Source: Mangifera indica (Eukaryota; Streptophyta; Magnoliopsida; Sapindales; Anacardiaceae). Taken from it: a stretch of 64,000 nt of DNA. Of the stretch, positions 33,217 through 44,883 are shown piece after piece. Each line of letters opens with the position of its first letter. Position 1 is the first letter of the stretch. A model generated the notes under the pieces. It was given only the letters and a program-made list of their open reading frames with translations, searched no databases and had not been told where the DNA came from. Position numbers and translations under genes: made by a program. The DNA is taken from assembly GCF_011075055.1 (NCBI RefSeq), contig NC_058138.1, positions 5,910,001 through 5,974,000 on the forward strand, in the 5' to 3' direction.

Positions 33217-33930
33217 CTTTCTGCCTATATTTAGCTTCAATTTTACTGTATGATTTAGAATTGTTTTTATATATTGGATAAATATGAAAGTAAAAAAATT
33301 TCAATTCCCTTCCAATGCAGAAGCTTAACATTACTTATTTTACTTTCACAGATATCAAGCAGTGCCCTAATAAGTTTGAACTGGTTATCAACTTATCCGT
33401 CAGACAATTTGGAATCGTATTTTTTGGGTAGAATGAAGAGGGCAGAAAGATTATAATCAGGAAAGGATTGAGGTCTGAGGGAAGACTGGAATTGCAACCT
33501 TCAGGCTAGAGATTGTTCCATTATTTAGCAGCTGAAGTTCATTCTTCAACAATAAGATTGTTGTTGAACTCTTATCCAACCACAGTTGCTACAGAAGCAG
33601 TTTTCATCAAGTTCTAGTCATTGATGTAAACTTTTACTGGTAACTTGGTTGAAGAGTGACAGTTGGTACAAGTCCTCTTCGGCTGAAATTCTTACCAAGG
33701 AAATGGAAATTGAAATGATAGATTCAAGATACAAATTGGTGTAAAGTGACAATATAGTTAATGACTAATAAAAAATGGTTGTATTTAACTTGATTGCTCA
33801 AATGGGCATATACTCTCCTAATATGAATTCCTGGGTTCGTCCTCAAATCTGATATACTACCTAATTTGTATTATATTTTGAGGAATTGTGTTTTCTGGGT
33901 TGCAGATTTTCGATGAATATTTATGGGTAG
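33217..33930 (+). other. Spacer between PPR-A and NYN-A
   Basis: Noncoding; aligns with about 56960-57590 (shared phrases such as agatatcaagcagtgccct and attgttgttgaactc). It may hold PPR 3' UTR and the intron or upstream part of the NYN gene. Confidence 0.5.
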
Positions 33931-35345
33931 TTCTGTTGAATGAGCAGGGGTTAAGGATACAAGTGACAAGGAAATTCTAGTGGACCTATTGTTCTGGGCA
34001 ACCTACAAATATAATGTTACTATCTGGAGATAGAGATTTTTCCGATGCTCCCAATCAATTGAGCATGAGAAGATACAACATTTTACCTGCTCAGCCATAG
34101 AAAACCTTGGCTCTTCTCCTTGCAATCACCAAGATCATATGGCTCTACACAAGTCTTGTGCTTGGGGGCCCTTCGTTTTCAACCAAAATTGGTAACAAAT
34201 TTCAGTCCCTAATGATATGCCTTTTGCTCATGTACAAATTCCCTACTTGGTAAATCCTAAGAGAAATTCAGTAATAGTGCTCTAGTTGATATTTTGGAAG
34301 ATGAAGAAACCTGTAAACTATCACTGTCCTGGTACTAATTATAATCCCAAGAGTTCTGTTATGGGCCTTGCCTAGACAGATTTGGTCATTTCAATCTTGC
34401 TTAGAATGGTTATCGAAGTCATTATCCACCACAACCTTTAATGCCAAACAACCGCCCTAATCATAATCAACCTCATAGTTCTATCCAAAAAGGTAGTGAA
34501 GTCACCAAATTTGATCCTATTAGCATGAATCCAAAGCCTAGCCTGTCAAGTAAGTTGCAAAATGGACATATAGAGCATTAACATTTCTAGTAGTGTCATA
34601 TGGGGAACGCAAGAGTGTCCAAAACCTTCTTATTATGTCCAAAGTTGCATAGGTGTTGTGTTCCTAACATTGAACTCCTTGAAAAGTGAAATGATTATGC
34701 CAACTGAAGGTAATATAGTTGATTGCATTTGATATAGGGAGCCAATGCATCGGAATATTGTAATTAAAAAGTCCTTGGAAATTGCTATTGATCAGTAGAT
34801 GATAGTGAAACAAAAACTTAGCTATGAACTTATACGTTGATAAGAATAAGAAACTCTAGAAATATGTGAACCCCATTTTTGGTAATCCTACACAAATCTT
34901 GGAAATGACATGGGAAAGAATTAAAAAGTTTTTGGTGTCTCCTGGAGGACAATCTGCAATAATGGCTTCTCAAAGCAGGTAAATTTCCTTTGCTTGTTTA
35001 GTTTAGCCTTACTTAGCTTTTGGGATTTGTAAGTGGACTGTTTTTTTATTCTGTCTTATGTGCTTTTGCATTTTTGTTTATAGGTATGAAGTCGGTGCTA
35101 TATTGAAGAATATGTGCTTGACAGAGTTTACATTAGGTGACATACTTCAGATCTTGAATATGGTAATTACCATAAAGAAATGGATTAGTCGTAAGCAAGC
35201 TGGATGGCAGCCGATTATCATTGTTGTTGCAGAGTGCAGCCCTGAATGAGGCACTAAATCTGGTTCATAAAGTCTCAATCTTGCTATCCATGTTGAGGGA
35301 AAGGGGACACTTGATGGTTTGAAAGGTATCAAGTGTATATAGATA
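33930..35345 (+). pseudogene. NYN-A: NYN (limkain-b1) plus OST-HTH/LOTUS protein pseudogene
   Basis: Plus-strand frames resemble the plant family annotated as putative endonuclease/glycosyl hydrolase (NYN domain followed by OST-HTH domains; MARF1-like). Order: VKDTSDKEILVDLLFWAT and ISGDRDFSDAPNQLSMRRYN (34020-34080, the NYN nuclease core with its acidic SGDRDF motif), a Pro/Asn-rich linker, then an OST-HTH-like part ending QSAIMASQS|RYEVGAILKNMCL. The bar is a retained GT-AG intron (about 34979-35083). Then come TLGDILQILNMV and AGWQPI. These proteins are thought to bind and cleave RNA. Stops and frameshifts abound. The kept intron shows duplication at the DNA level, not a processed copy. 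Confidence 0.72.
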
Positions 35346-36175
35346 GATGATTTCTTGCAATAAGGTTACTAAAACAGAAGTCTTCTTGTGCCAGGACTCA
35401 TTATGTAGATTTACCAGTGAAGAAAGTTGTTACACATGATGGCTACTGTCCAGATTTTCGATTTGAGACAAAGTTTCAAGTGAAAATTTGCTAGATGTGT
35501 GTCATAGAGTATACAATGCAAGGCTCTGAGGTACAAGAAATTGATCATCTGTTGCATCTTCTGGATTCTATCAACAATTGCAAGGATGATCCTGCTTTTT
35601 CCAAATTTCGATGAGACATATTTCTGTAGAAAAATTTCCTACCTCATACAATTCGTGGTGCCATGAGAACTCTTAATGCAAGGCCTGATTTAAAAGTGGC
35701 ATTGAAGAGGCAAGAGTTTGGTTGGTTTGCGGAGAAGCAGATGACACAATTTACAGAAATTTATGGAAAAAACATCCAAATGTAACTTAGATAAACATAG
35801 AAAATATTTGGTGGAAGCTTCTCATTCTCCTATGATCACATCATACTGTCATGATATCAAGACGAGTCATGCAAAGCTTGCACAATGCTGTAAAGTTCTT
35901 CCGAATAGAATTCTTGAGCATGTGTCGAATCAAAGAGTCTTTGTTCTTCTTATTTTCGGTATTCTCAGAATAAATGGATTTATAGATTCATCTCTCAGCA
36001 GCATCAGTATAGCAGTTTGCCACTGTATTTGCTGTACTTCTTTGAAAGCTGTATGGTTCTCAGAGCTTGTGAAACCATTATTCCCTTGGCTATAATCCTT
36101 ATATTTAAGTCTCCTGTATGCAAACTTTGATAGAAAGATCAAGTGTTTCTTATTTTTTCCCCCATTTGGATAGTG
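35346..36175 (+). pseudogene. NYN-A 3' tail with conserved open stretch
   Basis: After a drifted zone, an open stretch at about 35645-35785 reads TIRGAMRTLNARPDLKVAL then EFGWFAEKQMTQFTEIYGK and ends at a TAA (35783-35785). The bases up to about 36170 are conserved with 59330-59850 and with a third fragment at 49590-49990, suggesting a terminal exon plus 3' UTR. I cannot say whether it ends the NYN gene or belongs to a neighbour. Confidence 0.5.
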
Positions 36176-36362
36176 CTTCCACTTTTGCTTTGAAGCTTTT
36201 CTTGCTGTTAAATTGCTGCCAGTTTTAAGGTTTTCAAGCTTGGAAAATAGAAAGTTTCATACTGTAAACACCAATATTTTATGGTACTTATTTGAAAACA
36301 TTATTGAGTTGGTTCATAAATTTAAAATCCAAATAAAATATGTCAGGTTTGTGTCATATTAT
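36176..36362. other. Intergenic spacer shared with the second duplicate
   Basis: Aligns with about 59840-60103. Ends at the hAT-MITE target site CATATTAT. Confidence 0.5.
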
Positions 36363-36687
36363 TAGGTTGAATTTAAGTCGAGCTTAAAAAAGATTTAGCT
36401 CAAACAAGCCATAAGTGGGCTCAATGGAAACAAACTTAAGATCGAATTCAAGAATTAAATATTTTTGAGCTTAAACTTTAAAGGTGTTCGCCTTGCCAAG
36501 TTCACGAGCTTGAAAATTTTTTATATGAATCAATGAAAATAATATCATTTTGACCAATAAGCATCTGATGTTATTTTAATTATTTTTTGCTCAATTCAAG
36601 CTCAAACTCAAGCCAAACTCGATTTGAACCCTCTCAAGAACAACTTTGAGGCAAGCTTGAACTTGATTTGTTTCAAAACCAACCCTA
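36363..36687. mobile_element. hAT-type MITE, copy 2
   Basis: 325 bp, ends TAGGTTG..CCAACCCTA, rich in gagctcaa-type motifs, flanked by a perfect 8-bp duplication CATATTAT (36355-36362, 36688-36695). The duplicated segment has one unoccupied CATATTAT at 60096-60103. More diverged from the palindromic consensus than copy 1. Confidence 0.9.
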
Positions 36688-36754
36688 CATATTATTAACT
36701 AAGTTAAAAATTACTTCTTAAGTTACCATTATTAATGTTACATTAATTAATATT

Positions 36755-37170
36755 AACTAGAGGTGGATTTGAATTTAGCTGAACTAATTCCGAATAAACA
36801 CTAGCATGAGATCAAACTCAACTTGATTGATTGAATAGGTTAGCGACTTGATCAAATCAAACTAACTTGACTCGATCTTGAATTAAGTCTATCCTTAAGT
36901 CTTGAATCATTTGAGCTGAATACCAAGCCAAGCAAAAACCAAATTGGATCTCATCTAACCGTAATATTAACTAAAAATCATTAAAGATGATAACATTTGT
37001 AGATATTTTAGATAATCTCATGTAAATGTCACTGTGCAAATTTTCTAGGTTAGAGATGCAGCACAGAAAAGCCCAATGGGCATTTCCCCCTACTTCAACC
37101 CAAAACTAATCTAAATAATAACAACAAAAACAAAAACAAAATCACAAACTAGCAGGCATTCTCAATTACA
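36755..37170 (+). promoter_or_regulatory. Promoter segment, copy 2 (orphan)
   Basis: Shares a segment of about 230 bp with the PPR promoters; the palindrome GCCCAATGGGC is at 37071-37081, followed by a C-rich attccccctacttc. It is closest to copy 4 at 61320-61500. No PPR sequence follows, so its target gene is lost or unrecognised; ATG at 37189 leads quickly to a stop. Confidence 0.5.
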
Positions 37171-39080
37171 AACAATGCCCTATATACAATGGCTGCAGTG
37201 AAAATATAAATCAAATTAATATTTTATTATTATATGATTAAATATTATTTTATCACTACAAAATCATCCATTTTTAAAATGTTATAATTGGTACACATGA
37301 TTTTACTCTTTATGAAATTATTTATCATAATATTTTCAACATTATTAATACAAATTTGATGCATTATCAAAGATTGTTGAAGTTCTTCCTATTATGGTTA
37401 TAAAAATTGAATCGGACCGACCTGTTTGACTAGTCGAACCACCAGCCTCCATGCAAAACAAAAACAATTGATTGGAAAACTGTTTTAGCAGTTTGATTAC
37501 TTTCATTTGCCTTTAGACTAGCGATTAGGCACCAATTGATGATTAAAACCTAGTCGGAATGCCGGTTTATATTGCATATTATTAATTAAAAGAAAAGAAT
37601 AAATAAAAGTTTGAAACAACACCATTTGATTTTTATACGTGTTTAAAAAACACAAGTGTGAAGTATCTAAAATGCAATGGAAAAGTTGAGTTCGACAATA
37701 GCTCTAGTAAAATCCCTAATCTTAACTCTTCAATCTTCATATCACTTCATGTTTTCTTCTTTCTTTGTGTAATCGATTTCGTGAAGTTGGAATCTGATTT
37801 ATAGAGACAACATTTAATAAGTGATGACAACAACGATTACAGTTTGTGATTATTTCAACCATGATAACTAATTGACAATAATTAATAAATGTCGAATGTC
37901 TCTTTAGATTGTCATTTCTATATTGTTCGAGTCTGTTCTTTCTAAAACCTTTATAAATTGTTGAAAATTTTCTACATTGTTACGATTTTTTCTATCTAAA
38001 AACAGTTAGATTTCATACAAAATTTTGCTAATTATAGGAATGTATGTTAATTATATGTGCGTGTTCAACTTGTTTGTGTGATTTAATAATGTTTGATAGC
38101 ATTCTGAGTAGAGAACATCATTATGTATGTTGTAATAACAAGAAAATTTGAAATATATCCATCCCAAGAAATAATATAAAATAGTGAAAATGTGTAACCA
38201 ATCAGTGTGTAGATCTACGCCAATTGTAAATGATAAAAGTTGGTTATGGTCGTAATACATATATAAATGAGCATTACACATAAACGGGACCAATAATTCT
38301 CAGACAGTTCAACTATAAATATAGTCTATATCCATGAAACCAAGTCCAAAAATCTAAAATCCACTATAACCAAATTAATCAACACAACAAAAACTTGCAG
38401 TAACAAATCATTAAAGCATAAACTAAAAAATTAAACATCAATTAACAAAAAGTTGCACAGAATATGAAGAAGAACACAAGCATCCCAATCATTTGTCACT
38501 TAAGCATCCAACTTAGGTTGATCATTCATCCAAACTCCCTCGGATTAAAAAAGATTGAAATCATTTCAACCTTTAGTCATCATCTAACTTCTAAATATGT
38601 GATTTGTCGAAAGATATTGAAACAGAATTAGTGAAAAACATTGTATAGAATGAGCCCGAAGAATATTATAAGATTTGGAAGAATGAATAATATTTAGATT
38701 AATTTAAAATATAGGAGAAGGTGGTTTACATGTATAGTAAACTTCACGTAATAAATTGGTGTCATTTGTCAAAATAAATTATAATATACCTGTTTACTCA
38801 CTATGACAAATTTCATCAAGGTGATGAAAATTTTTGTCCCAAAAAGTTAAAAATTCATCTCAAAAAGTCAATCGGAATGAAAGATCAAACCATACAAAAA
38901 TACATGTTACCAAAGGATAATTTTCATAAAAAAAAAAATCATCCCTAATAACTAGTCATTGTGGACAAAATAGTATTTTCTCATAAAATGATACATATTT
39001 TGAGGTGAAATTTTTTATTCATAAATGAATTATTTTGTACCAAATAACTGTATTTTATCCAAAAAAAGCATATTTAGAAA
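37170..39080. other. AT-rich noncoding stretch
   Basis: No gene seen. A CACTACAAAATC motif at about 37256 resembles a CACTA terminus, but no partner end was found. A gaatcggaccgacctgtttgac stretch near 37408-37430 looks like the edge of a decayed MITE. Confidence 0.4.
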
Positions 39081-39435
39081 CAAATTTTTTCGTCCTTGTT
39101 TGTGCAAAGAATTTGGACAAAATCTTTCATCATTGATTGTGTGGTAAATACTTGACAAAATTCTTGTTTTTAATTATATAATGAATTAGAGACAATTTTT
39201 GTCGGTCCTTGATTGTATAATAAATTGAAAACAAATTTTTTGTCCGTAATTATATAATAAATTAAGGATAAATTTTTTTATCTTTGATTGAATGGTGAAT
39301 TGGAAACAAAAATTTTCATCTTTGATTGTGTGATAACTTGAGGATAATTTTTTTCATCCTTAATTGTATGATATATTAGGTACAAAATTTTTGTCCTTAA
39401 TTGCATAGTAAATTTAGGAACAAAAATCTCGTTTT
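39080..39435. repeat. Degenerate tandem array, unit about 55-60 bp
   Basis: About six drifted copies of a unit like attgtataataaattgaaaacaaattttttgtcc, alternating T-runs with ttgtcc/tcatcc. It may be subterminal repeats of a transposon. An 83-residue minus-strand frame here is a by-product of the repeat. Confidence 0.65.
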
Positions 39436-39915
39436 TGTTTTTATGGTGACATTGGAAGGAGAATTTTAATTTTAAATGAAAAATAATAGTCAAGTTGATC
39501 ATTGACGTACAACAATTTATATTAAACATTTTTTCGACTAATTAACAAACATGTATTATTATCAAATTTTTACTACTAACTACAAATCAACTAATAACTA
39601 AGTAATAACAAAATATTGCATACCTAGAAATGTATTTATGGTCACATCTAATTATAACTAACTTATAAACAAAAGACATAGAAAGCGTCACTCATTAGTG
39701 GTAAAATAGTTGTACTTTCTTTGTTAATTGGATGTCTGATATGTTCGCCACTTTCTTCACTATTTTGGATGTCAAAAGAGGTACTACTCTTATATTAGTT
39801 GCATGTCAAAAGAAGCAAAATAAGCGTATGTAAGTTAGATAAGTCTACAACTAATTAGATGCATTCCCATGGATATACACATAAGCCTACAAATAAGTAG
39901 AAACGCATCACAGAT
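39436..39915. other. Noncoding stretch 3' of gene X
   Basis: AT-rich, no ORF support; presumably the 3' flank of the minus-strand gene ending at 39916. Confidence 0.4.
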
Positions 39916-40772
39916 TTAACTAATTCCTGTTCTGTATAGAAAAATGAAATTCTCTGATGGCAGCACTTCAACAAAATTGTAGCCAAATTGAAATGGCCAC
40001 CCCTCTGTGTGAGAAGCAAAATCTACGAGTTCGTTATAACCATCTGGCAATGATGAGAGAACTTGCCGCTGTATTCAAGACCCCGCATTAAATGTCAAGA
40101 AGTTTCAAGCAAAACATATGGTCTTAAAGAAATGCTCCTCAAGTAGTACTCTAGGTCTACCAATTACCTGAGGAAGACCAGACCAGATCCAATCAGAAAC
40201 CATTATTTAGGATTTTTATGATATAATTACCTGAGGTAAAATTACACCCTGCTCAAATGGCACATTCCAATCTTCCATAAAGTTAAATGTGATTAAAAAA
40301 TGTGCCCCCCAGCCTCACCTCCATAATGCTAGTTGTAAGTTACAAAATAATCTCATAGAGTGTAGTAGCTACGTATCGATCAATTCAGTATACCAAGGCT
40401 AAAGAAAGAGTTACCTCATGGCTTACTTCAGTGGTTGCTGAATCCCATGCTATGAGGAGCATCAATTTCACTTCTGAATCATCTTCATTTATAGGATCAC
40501 CATCCTGCATAAAAATGAGAATATTATAGGTAAACTTCGAGACAAAATATAAATGTAAAATAATAAAAAATTTACACTATAAATATAAGTATGAAATAAA
40601 AATTTTCTTTACTGAATGCTTTCCAAGGATACAGTGACAATAAGGCAAAGAAAAATACAGGAATTAGCAAAACAATTTACACGATAAATATGGCTCCATA
40701 GTTGTGACTGAGTCCAGCCGGTTTGCAAATTACATCAACAATATTTTTCAGTGTTTGCTTCTTTACAGTAAC
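39916..40772 (-). CDS. Gene X, three 3' exons, unrecognised protein
   Basis: Minus strand, three exons that splice in frame with consensus sites: 40772-40683 (30 codons, after CCACAG, before GTGTAA), 40504-40415 (30 codons, after ATGCAG, before GTAACT) and 40068-39916 (50 codons plus TAA, after AATACAG). The encoded C-terminus includes KPAGLSHNYGAIFI, then DDSEVKLMLLIAWDSATTE, then GWPFQFGYNFVEVLPSENF. No stop or frameshift interrupts it. I do not recognise the family. No signal or membrane segment is evident. Upstream exons should lie right of 40772 but were not resolved; the downstream region holds the NBS-LRR gene on the same strand. The first of these exons recurs at 63154-63255. Either the tail of a living gene or a well-kept fragment. 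Confidence 0.5.
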
Positions 40773-41655
40773 CTGTGGAAAATATTGCTACAAAAAGCAT
40801 ATTTTCCACCTCAGTGATGATGGTGCAGAGATAACGAATAGAGAGAATAATAGGAACAGAGAAATTATCAAAATCAACATTTTAAATTAACCAATTTTGA
40901 AACAAATTTCAAATAATTATACTATTTTTATTTGCTTTTTCTAATTTTTTAAAAAAATAACTTTATTATTTTATTAATTTCTTATTTGTTTTTTTAAATC
41001 AGTTTTGTTTGGTTAACAAGTTTTAAAAAAATTGACAAAACAATGAATTTCTTATTAATTGTTTGGTTATCCAAAACTAGTATTTCAAATAACTTATTTT
41101 TCGTTTCAAAGATCTACTCAATTCATTTATCAGATTTTTTAAACACCTCTACCATTAGATGCCTAGCTCTACCAAAATTTATATGGCAGGATAATATTAC
41201 TAAAGTCCCTTAAATCATTAATCAGTATTACATTTAACCTTCCAATATCTTAAAATATAATACCCAAAATCTATTTAATCAATTGACTTTCCTATGAATT
41301 ATCTATAAAAAGAAATATAAACTCATCTAGACCACACACTTACTAGACGACTTTGCAGTTTCCTAATATAGGAATCTTTCCCATAACTTTGCACAATCTG
41401 TTATCATAGAAAACAAGATGTTAATACTAAAAACAAAAACTGTAGAGAATTAAATCAGAAGATGAAGAATTTCGTTAGTAAACACCTCAATACTTGAAAA
41501 ACATATAAATCCTAGTATTGTAACTTCTCACTTGGAGGATTTTGATTCAATACTAAAGACCATACAGGATTGATTAGTGTTAATTAAATTAAGGAGAATG
41601 GAGAACTCTAATAAAAAATATATCGTTAAATAAATTAATACGTACCATTTTGTAA
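40773..41655. other. Intron or intergenic sequence between gene X exons and the NBS-LRR relic
   Basis: Positions 40773-40890 are conserved with 63256-63400 and are probably intron of gene X. The rest is AT-rich with nothing recognisable. Confidence 0.4.
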
Positions 41656-43415
41656 TTATTGTGTGATTGAATTTAGGTCACTCGAACAATTATTCTTGTT
41701 CATCTTTAGTAACCTTGGCATGCTTAAGCCTTCTCTAGAGAAAGTTTTCATCTTAGAGCATCCACTCACATATAATCCTTCCAAGAATGGGAATTTTAAG
41801 GTGTAATTCCCATAATAGAAGTGTGTGAGACTTTCTAAACCAAACAAGAACAAGTTCTTCAATTTCTCAAAAACAATTTCACCATTCTCTATATCTCCCT
41901 CATTTGCTAATACTTCTACCATCATTTCACATTCTTCTATTGACAAACTTTCAAGACACACTAGACCTTTGGTTGTTGAGGATGTCATTAAGTTTTGCAT
42001 TCCATTACAATAACTTACACTCAAAGTCCCTAGATTTTCAAAAGATTGTGAAGGCAACAGCAAAGTAGTCAAATTGTGACAATAGTTTACATCTAAAGAA
42101 TTAAGATTTTCAAGAATTGAGTTCAGTCAGGAGTCTTGCTTTGAAATACACTATAAATTAAAAACTCCCCTCAATTCTAATTGTTTTAACTTTATGAATA
42201 CTTTAATGTTTTATTCACCTTCTCAAAATGAGGATAGTTCTTCATATGAACTCACTTTCAATTCGAGGTATTCAAGACTGATAAATTTATGAAGGATTTA
42301 AATTGAAATATATGTAGATTTCATCTTTAATCAATTCAAGAGTTTTTACTATGTAAAAGTTCTCCTGAAACTCTCTTTGCTAAACCGCTATGATATCCCT
42401 TCCATTTAATTTCAATGTCTTTATATTGGAATCAATCTAAAAAAAAATCATGTGTCAATCAATTTAAAATTAATTTTATCTTAAAAGCATATAATTTGAA
42501 TATGTTCAACAGGAACCAAGGAGAAAAAATATATATATAATGAATTGATAGCTAGTTGTGTCCCAATAAAAAGGCGTGAAAATGTGTGGTGACCATTAGT
42601 TAAATAATAATGCTCAATATATGCACAAACTAATATTTTTTTATGTGGAATCAAGGTCAACATTTTTAAAAAAAATTTATTATAATTAACACCCAAGATA
42701 TATTATTATACAAAATTGCAGAAATATATTTAAGCTAATTAATTGAATACATACCTTTTCTTTATGTGATTGTTGTATAGTTGTATTCAAGTCATTCCCT
42801 CCATTTTCTACCTCTTCTTCCTCATAATTAACTTTGTGTAACTTTGTCGTGCTCAACATTCCTTGAAAAAAAGACTTTATATTGGAACATCTTTCTATAA
42901 CTAACTCTTTCAAAGATGAGAAATTGAAAGAGTAATTCCCAAAGCAAAACTATGAGAGACTATTTAAATATTCAAGTGACAACACTAGATGTTGCATCTC
43001 CCTCATTTTCTACTATTTCAAACAGCATGTGACGCTGTGATATTTTTAATTCTCTCAATTATACCAAGTTTATAGCTATGGAAGGTGTTGTTAAGTTAAC
43101 CAATCCATTGTAACTTTCTACTTCAAGAACTTTAAGATTTTGGAAAGAAGGTGCAGATAGCAGTGGACTCAACAACTTTTCACGGGAAGAGACATCTAGA
43201 ACTTCAAGACTTGGAAGATCTGATATCCTCTTAATTTCTTTGTACTTGCAGAATAATAGTTGAAGCTCTTTCATATTGTGAAATCTGTGAAGGGGTCCAA
43301 GTGGAATATATGTTGACTTATCCTCAGAGATTTTAAGAGATTTGCATTGTTTTTGCCAAGTAATTTCGGCTAAAGCATTCTGTAATTCAAATGCCTCCAA
43401 ATGGGAGTCGATCTA
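41656..43415 (-). pseudogene. NBS-LRR relic: 3' LRR exons
   Basis: Minus strand. 43415-43059 (LHRFHNMKELQLLFCKYKE, closely parallel to the 44.8-kb exon), 42913-42750 (MKELVIERCSNIKSFFQG, donor AAG|GTATGT at about 42752) and 42072-41656 (LESLSIEECEMMVEVLANE, LEGLYVSGCSKMKTF). The exon ending near 42752 is a second copy of the one ending near 44460, showing internal exon duplication. The terminal frame runs to a stop at 41656. Confidence 0.68.
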
Positions 43416-43862
43416 CAAATTCATCAAAACAAAATTCAGTTAGTATTTGATATTCTTAAAACAAAACTTTAATCTAGTTACACTAATTTTGAATTTATCA
43501 TCCTTTTTAGAATGCATACAAGTTGCACATTTTTCCCAAAGTAAAAATAAAAATTTATTGTTGATTTCTATAACCTGTTTAGTATGCATTCAAGTTGCAA
43601 ATTGTTTTTTGAGTAAAAATAAAATTTTATTGTTGATTTCTAAAATTATAATGGATAATATATTTTAACAAATAGGACTTAAATGACTCTAATTGATAGA
43701 ATCCTAAAGAGAAAATTTTCAAATCAAATAACCATGAATTTTTCTAAACTTCAGTTCCAAAGGAAAATCAAAGAAGATAAGAATTCCACAATTAAAGTTT
43801 TGAATAAAATGTTAAAACATATAGAGAGAGAATATTAATTCTTTTTCAAGAAGATATTCATA

Positions 43863-44883
43863 CCTTATCGTCCAATAAGATAGCTTTTGGATCTAAACTA
43901 TCAATTTCACTCTCCTCAATGTTACTTTTGAAGCTTAGACATTTGGCACAATTTCTCACCACCAACTCCTTCAAGTTTGGCCATTCTAAAGTATGTATTT
44001 CAAGATAGAAAGTGGTAAGATCTGGTGGATTCTCAAGCTTCAATAAGGTTACATTCAGAAAGACAAAATTGACCACAACATTTGCTCCTTCTTTTGCAAC
44101 AATCTCTTCTAAAGCCATACAATCTTGTATCATTAGTTGTTGGAGTTGGTGGAGAGTTTTGGCAATGGAAGGCAGAAATGCATATTTTATATTTCCACAA
44201 TTCCAAAGGATCAAGTGTGTCAATTTTTCATAGAAGGAAGTTGGATGTTGGTTGTAGCAAATTACAATAGAATTATCATCTTGGAATGACTTGTACTTGA
44301 GATCAACTGAGATTTCTTACATTAATTGTTTCAATTAGAAGTTGATAATTGTTTCAATATAAAGTAATTAAAAATCACATTAATTCTTTGTCCCTTTTTC
44401 TAAACTAACTAAACTTGCATAAGTAAGTAATCACGAAAAACAAATTAATTGATTGCATACCTCGTCTTTCTTTTTGCACAATCCATGTATGATTTTATTA
44501 AAATCATTCCCCTCATTTTCTATTTCCATTTCCGCGTAATTGACTTTGTGCAACTTTGGAGTGCTTAGCATTCCTTGAGAGAAAGTCTTTGTATTGGGAC
44601 ATTTTCTTATAATTAATTCTTCTTGTGATGAGAAATTGAAAGAGTAATTCCCAATCCTCAATTTCCTACAATCCTCTACACATATATCTTCAAGATTTGG
44701 AAGATTAGATACACTCTTAATTTCTTTGTATTGACACACAGATAGTCTAAGCCTTTTCACACTTTGAAATCTTTGAAGGAGTCCAAATGGAATATTTGCT
44801 TTATCCAACGAGATATCAAGAGCTTTATATTGACTTTGCCATCTAATATTTCTCACACCATTGTGTAATGCAAATTCATACAA
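43863..44883 (-). pseudogene. NBS-LRR relic: middle LRR exons
   Basis: Two exon-like units on the minus strand. 44883-44450 (VKRLRLSVCQYKEIKSVSNL, ending at donor GAG|GTATGC near 44460) and about 44330-43863 (LHQLQQLMIQDCMALEEIV and LEWPNLKELVVRNCAKC, ending at donor AAG|GTATGA). The alternation of short LRR exons with C-x-x-x-E-E-I motifs is typical of this subfamily, where LRR exon pairs are duplicated. Confidence 0.7.

Noticed and set aside
35058..35249. 63-residue ORF as an independent small gene (also 58773-58964)
   Set aside because: Its first codons lie in an intron; the rest is the exon RYEVGAILKNMCL.. of the NYN/OST-HTH relic.
37254..37265. CACTACAAAATC as a CACTA left terminus
   Set aside because: No partner end or 3-bp duplication could be located; kept only as a note.
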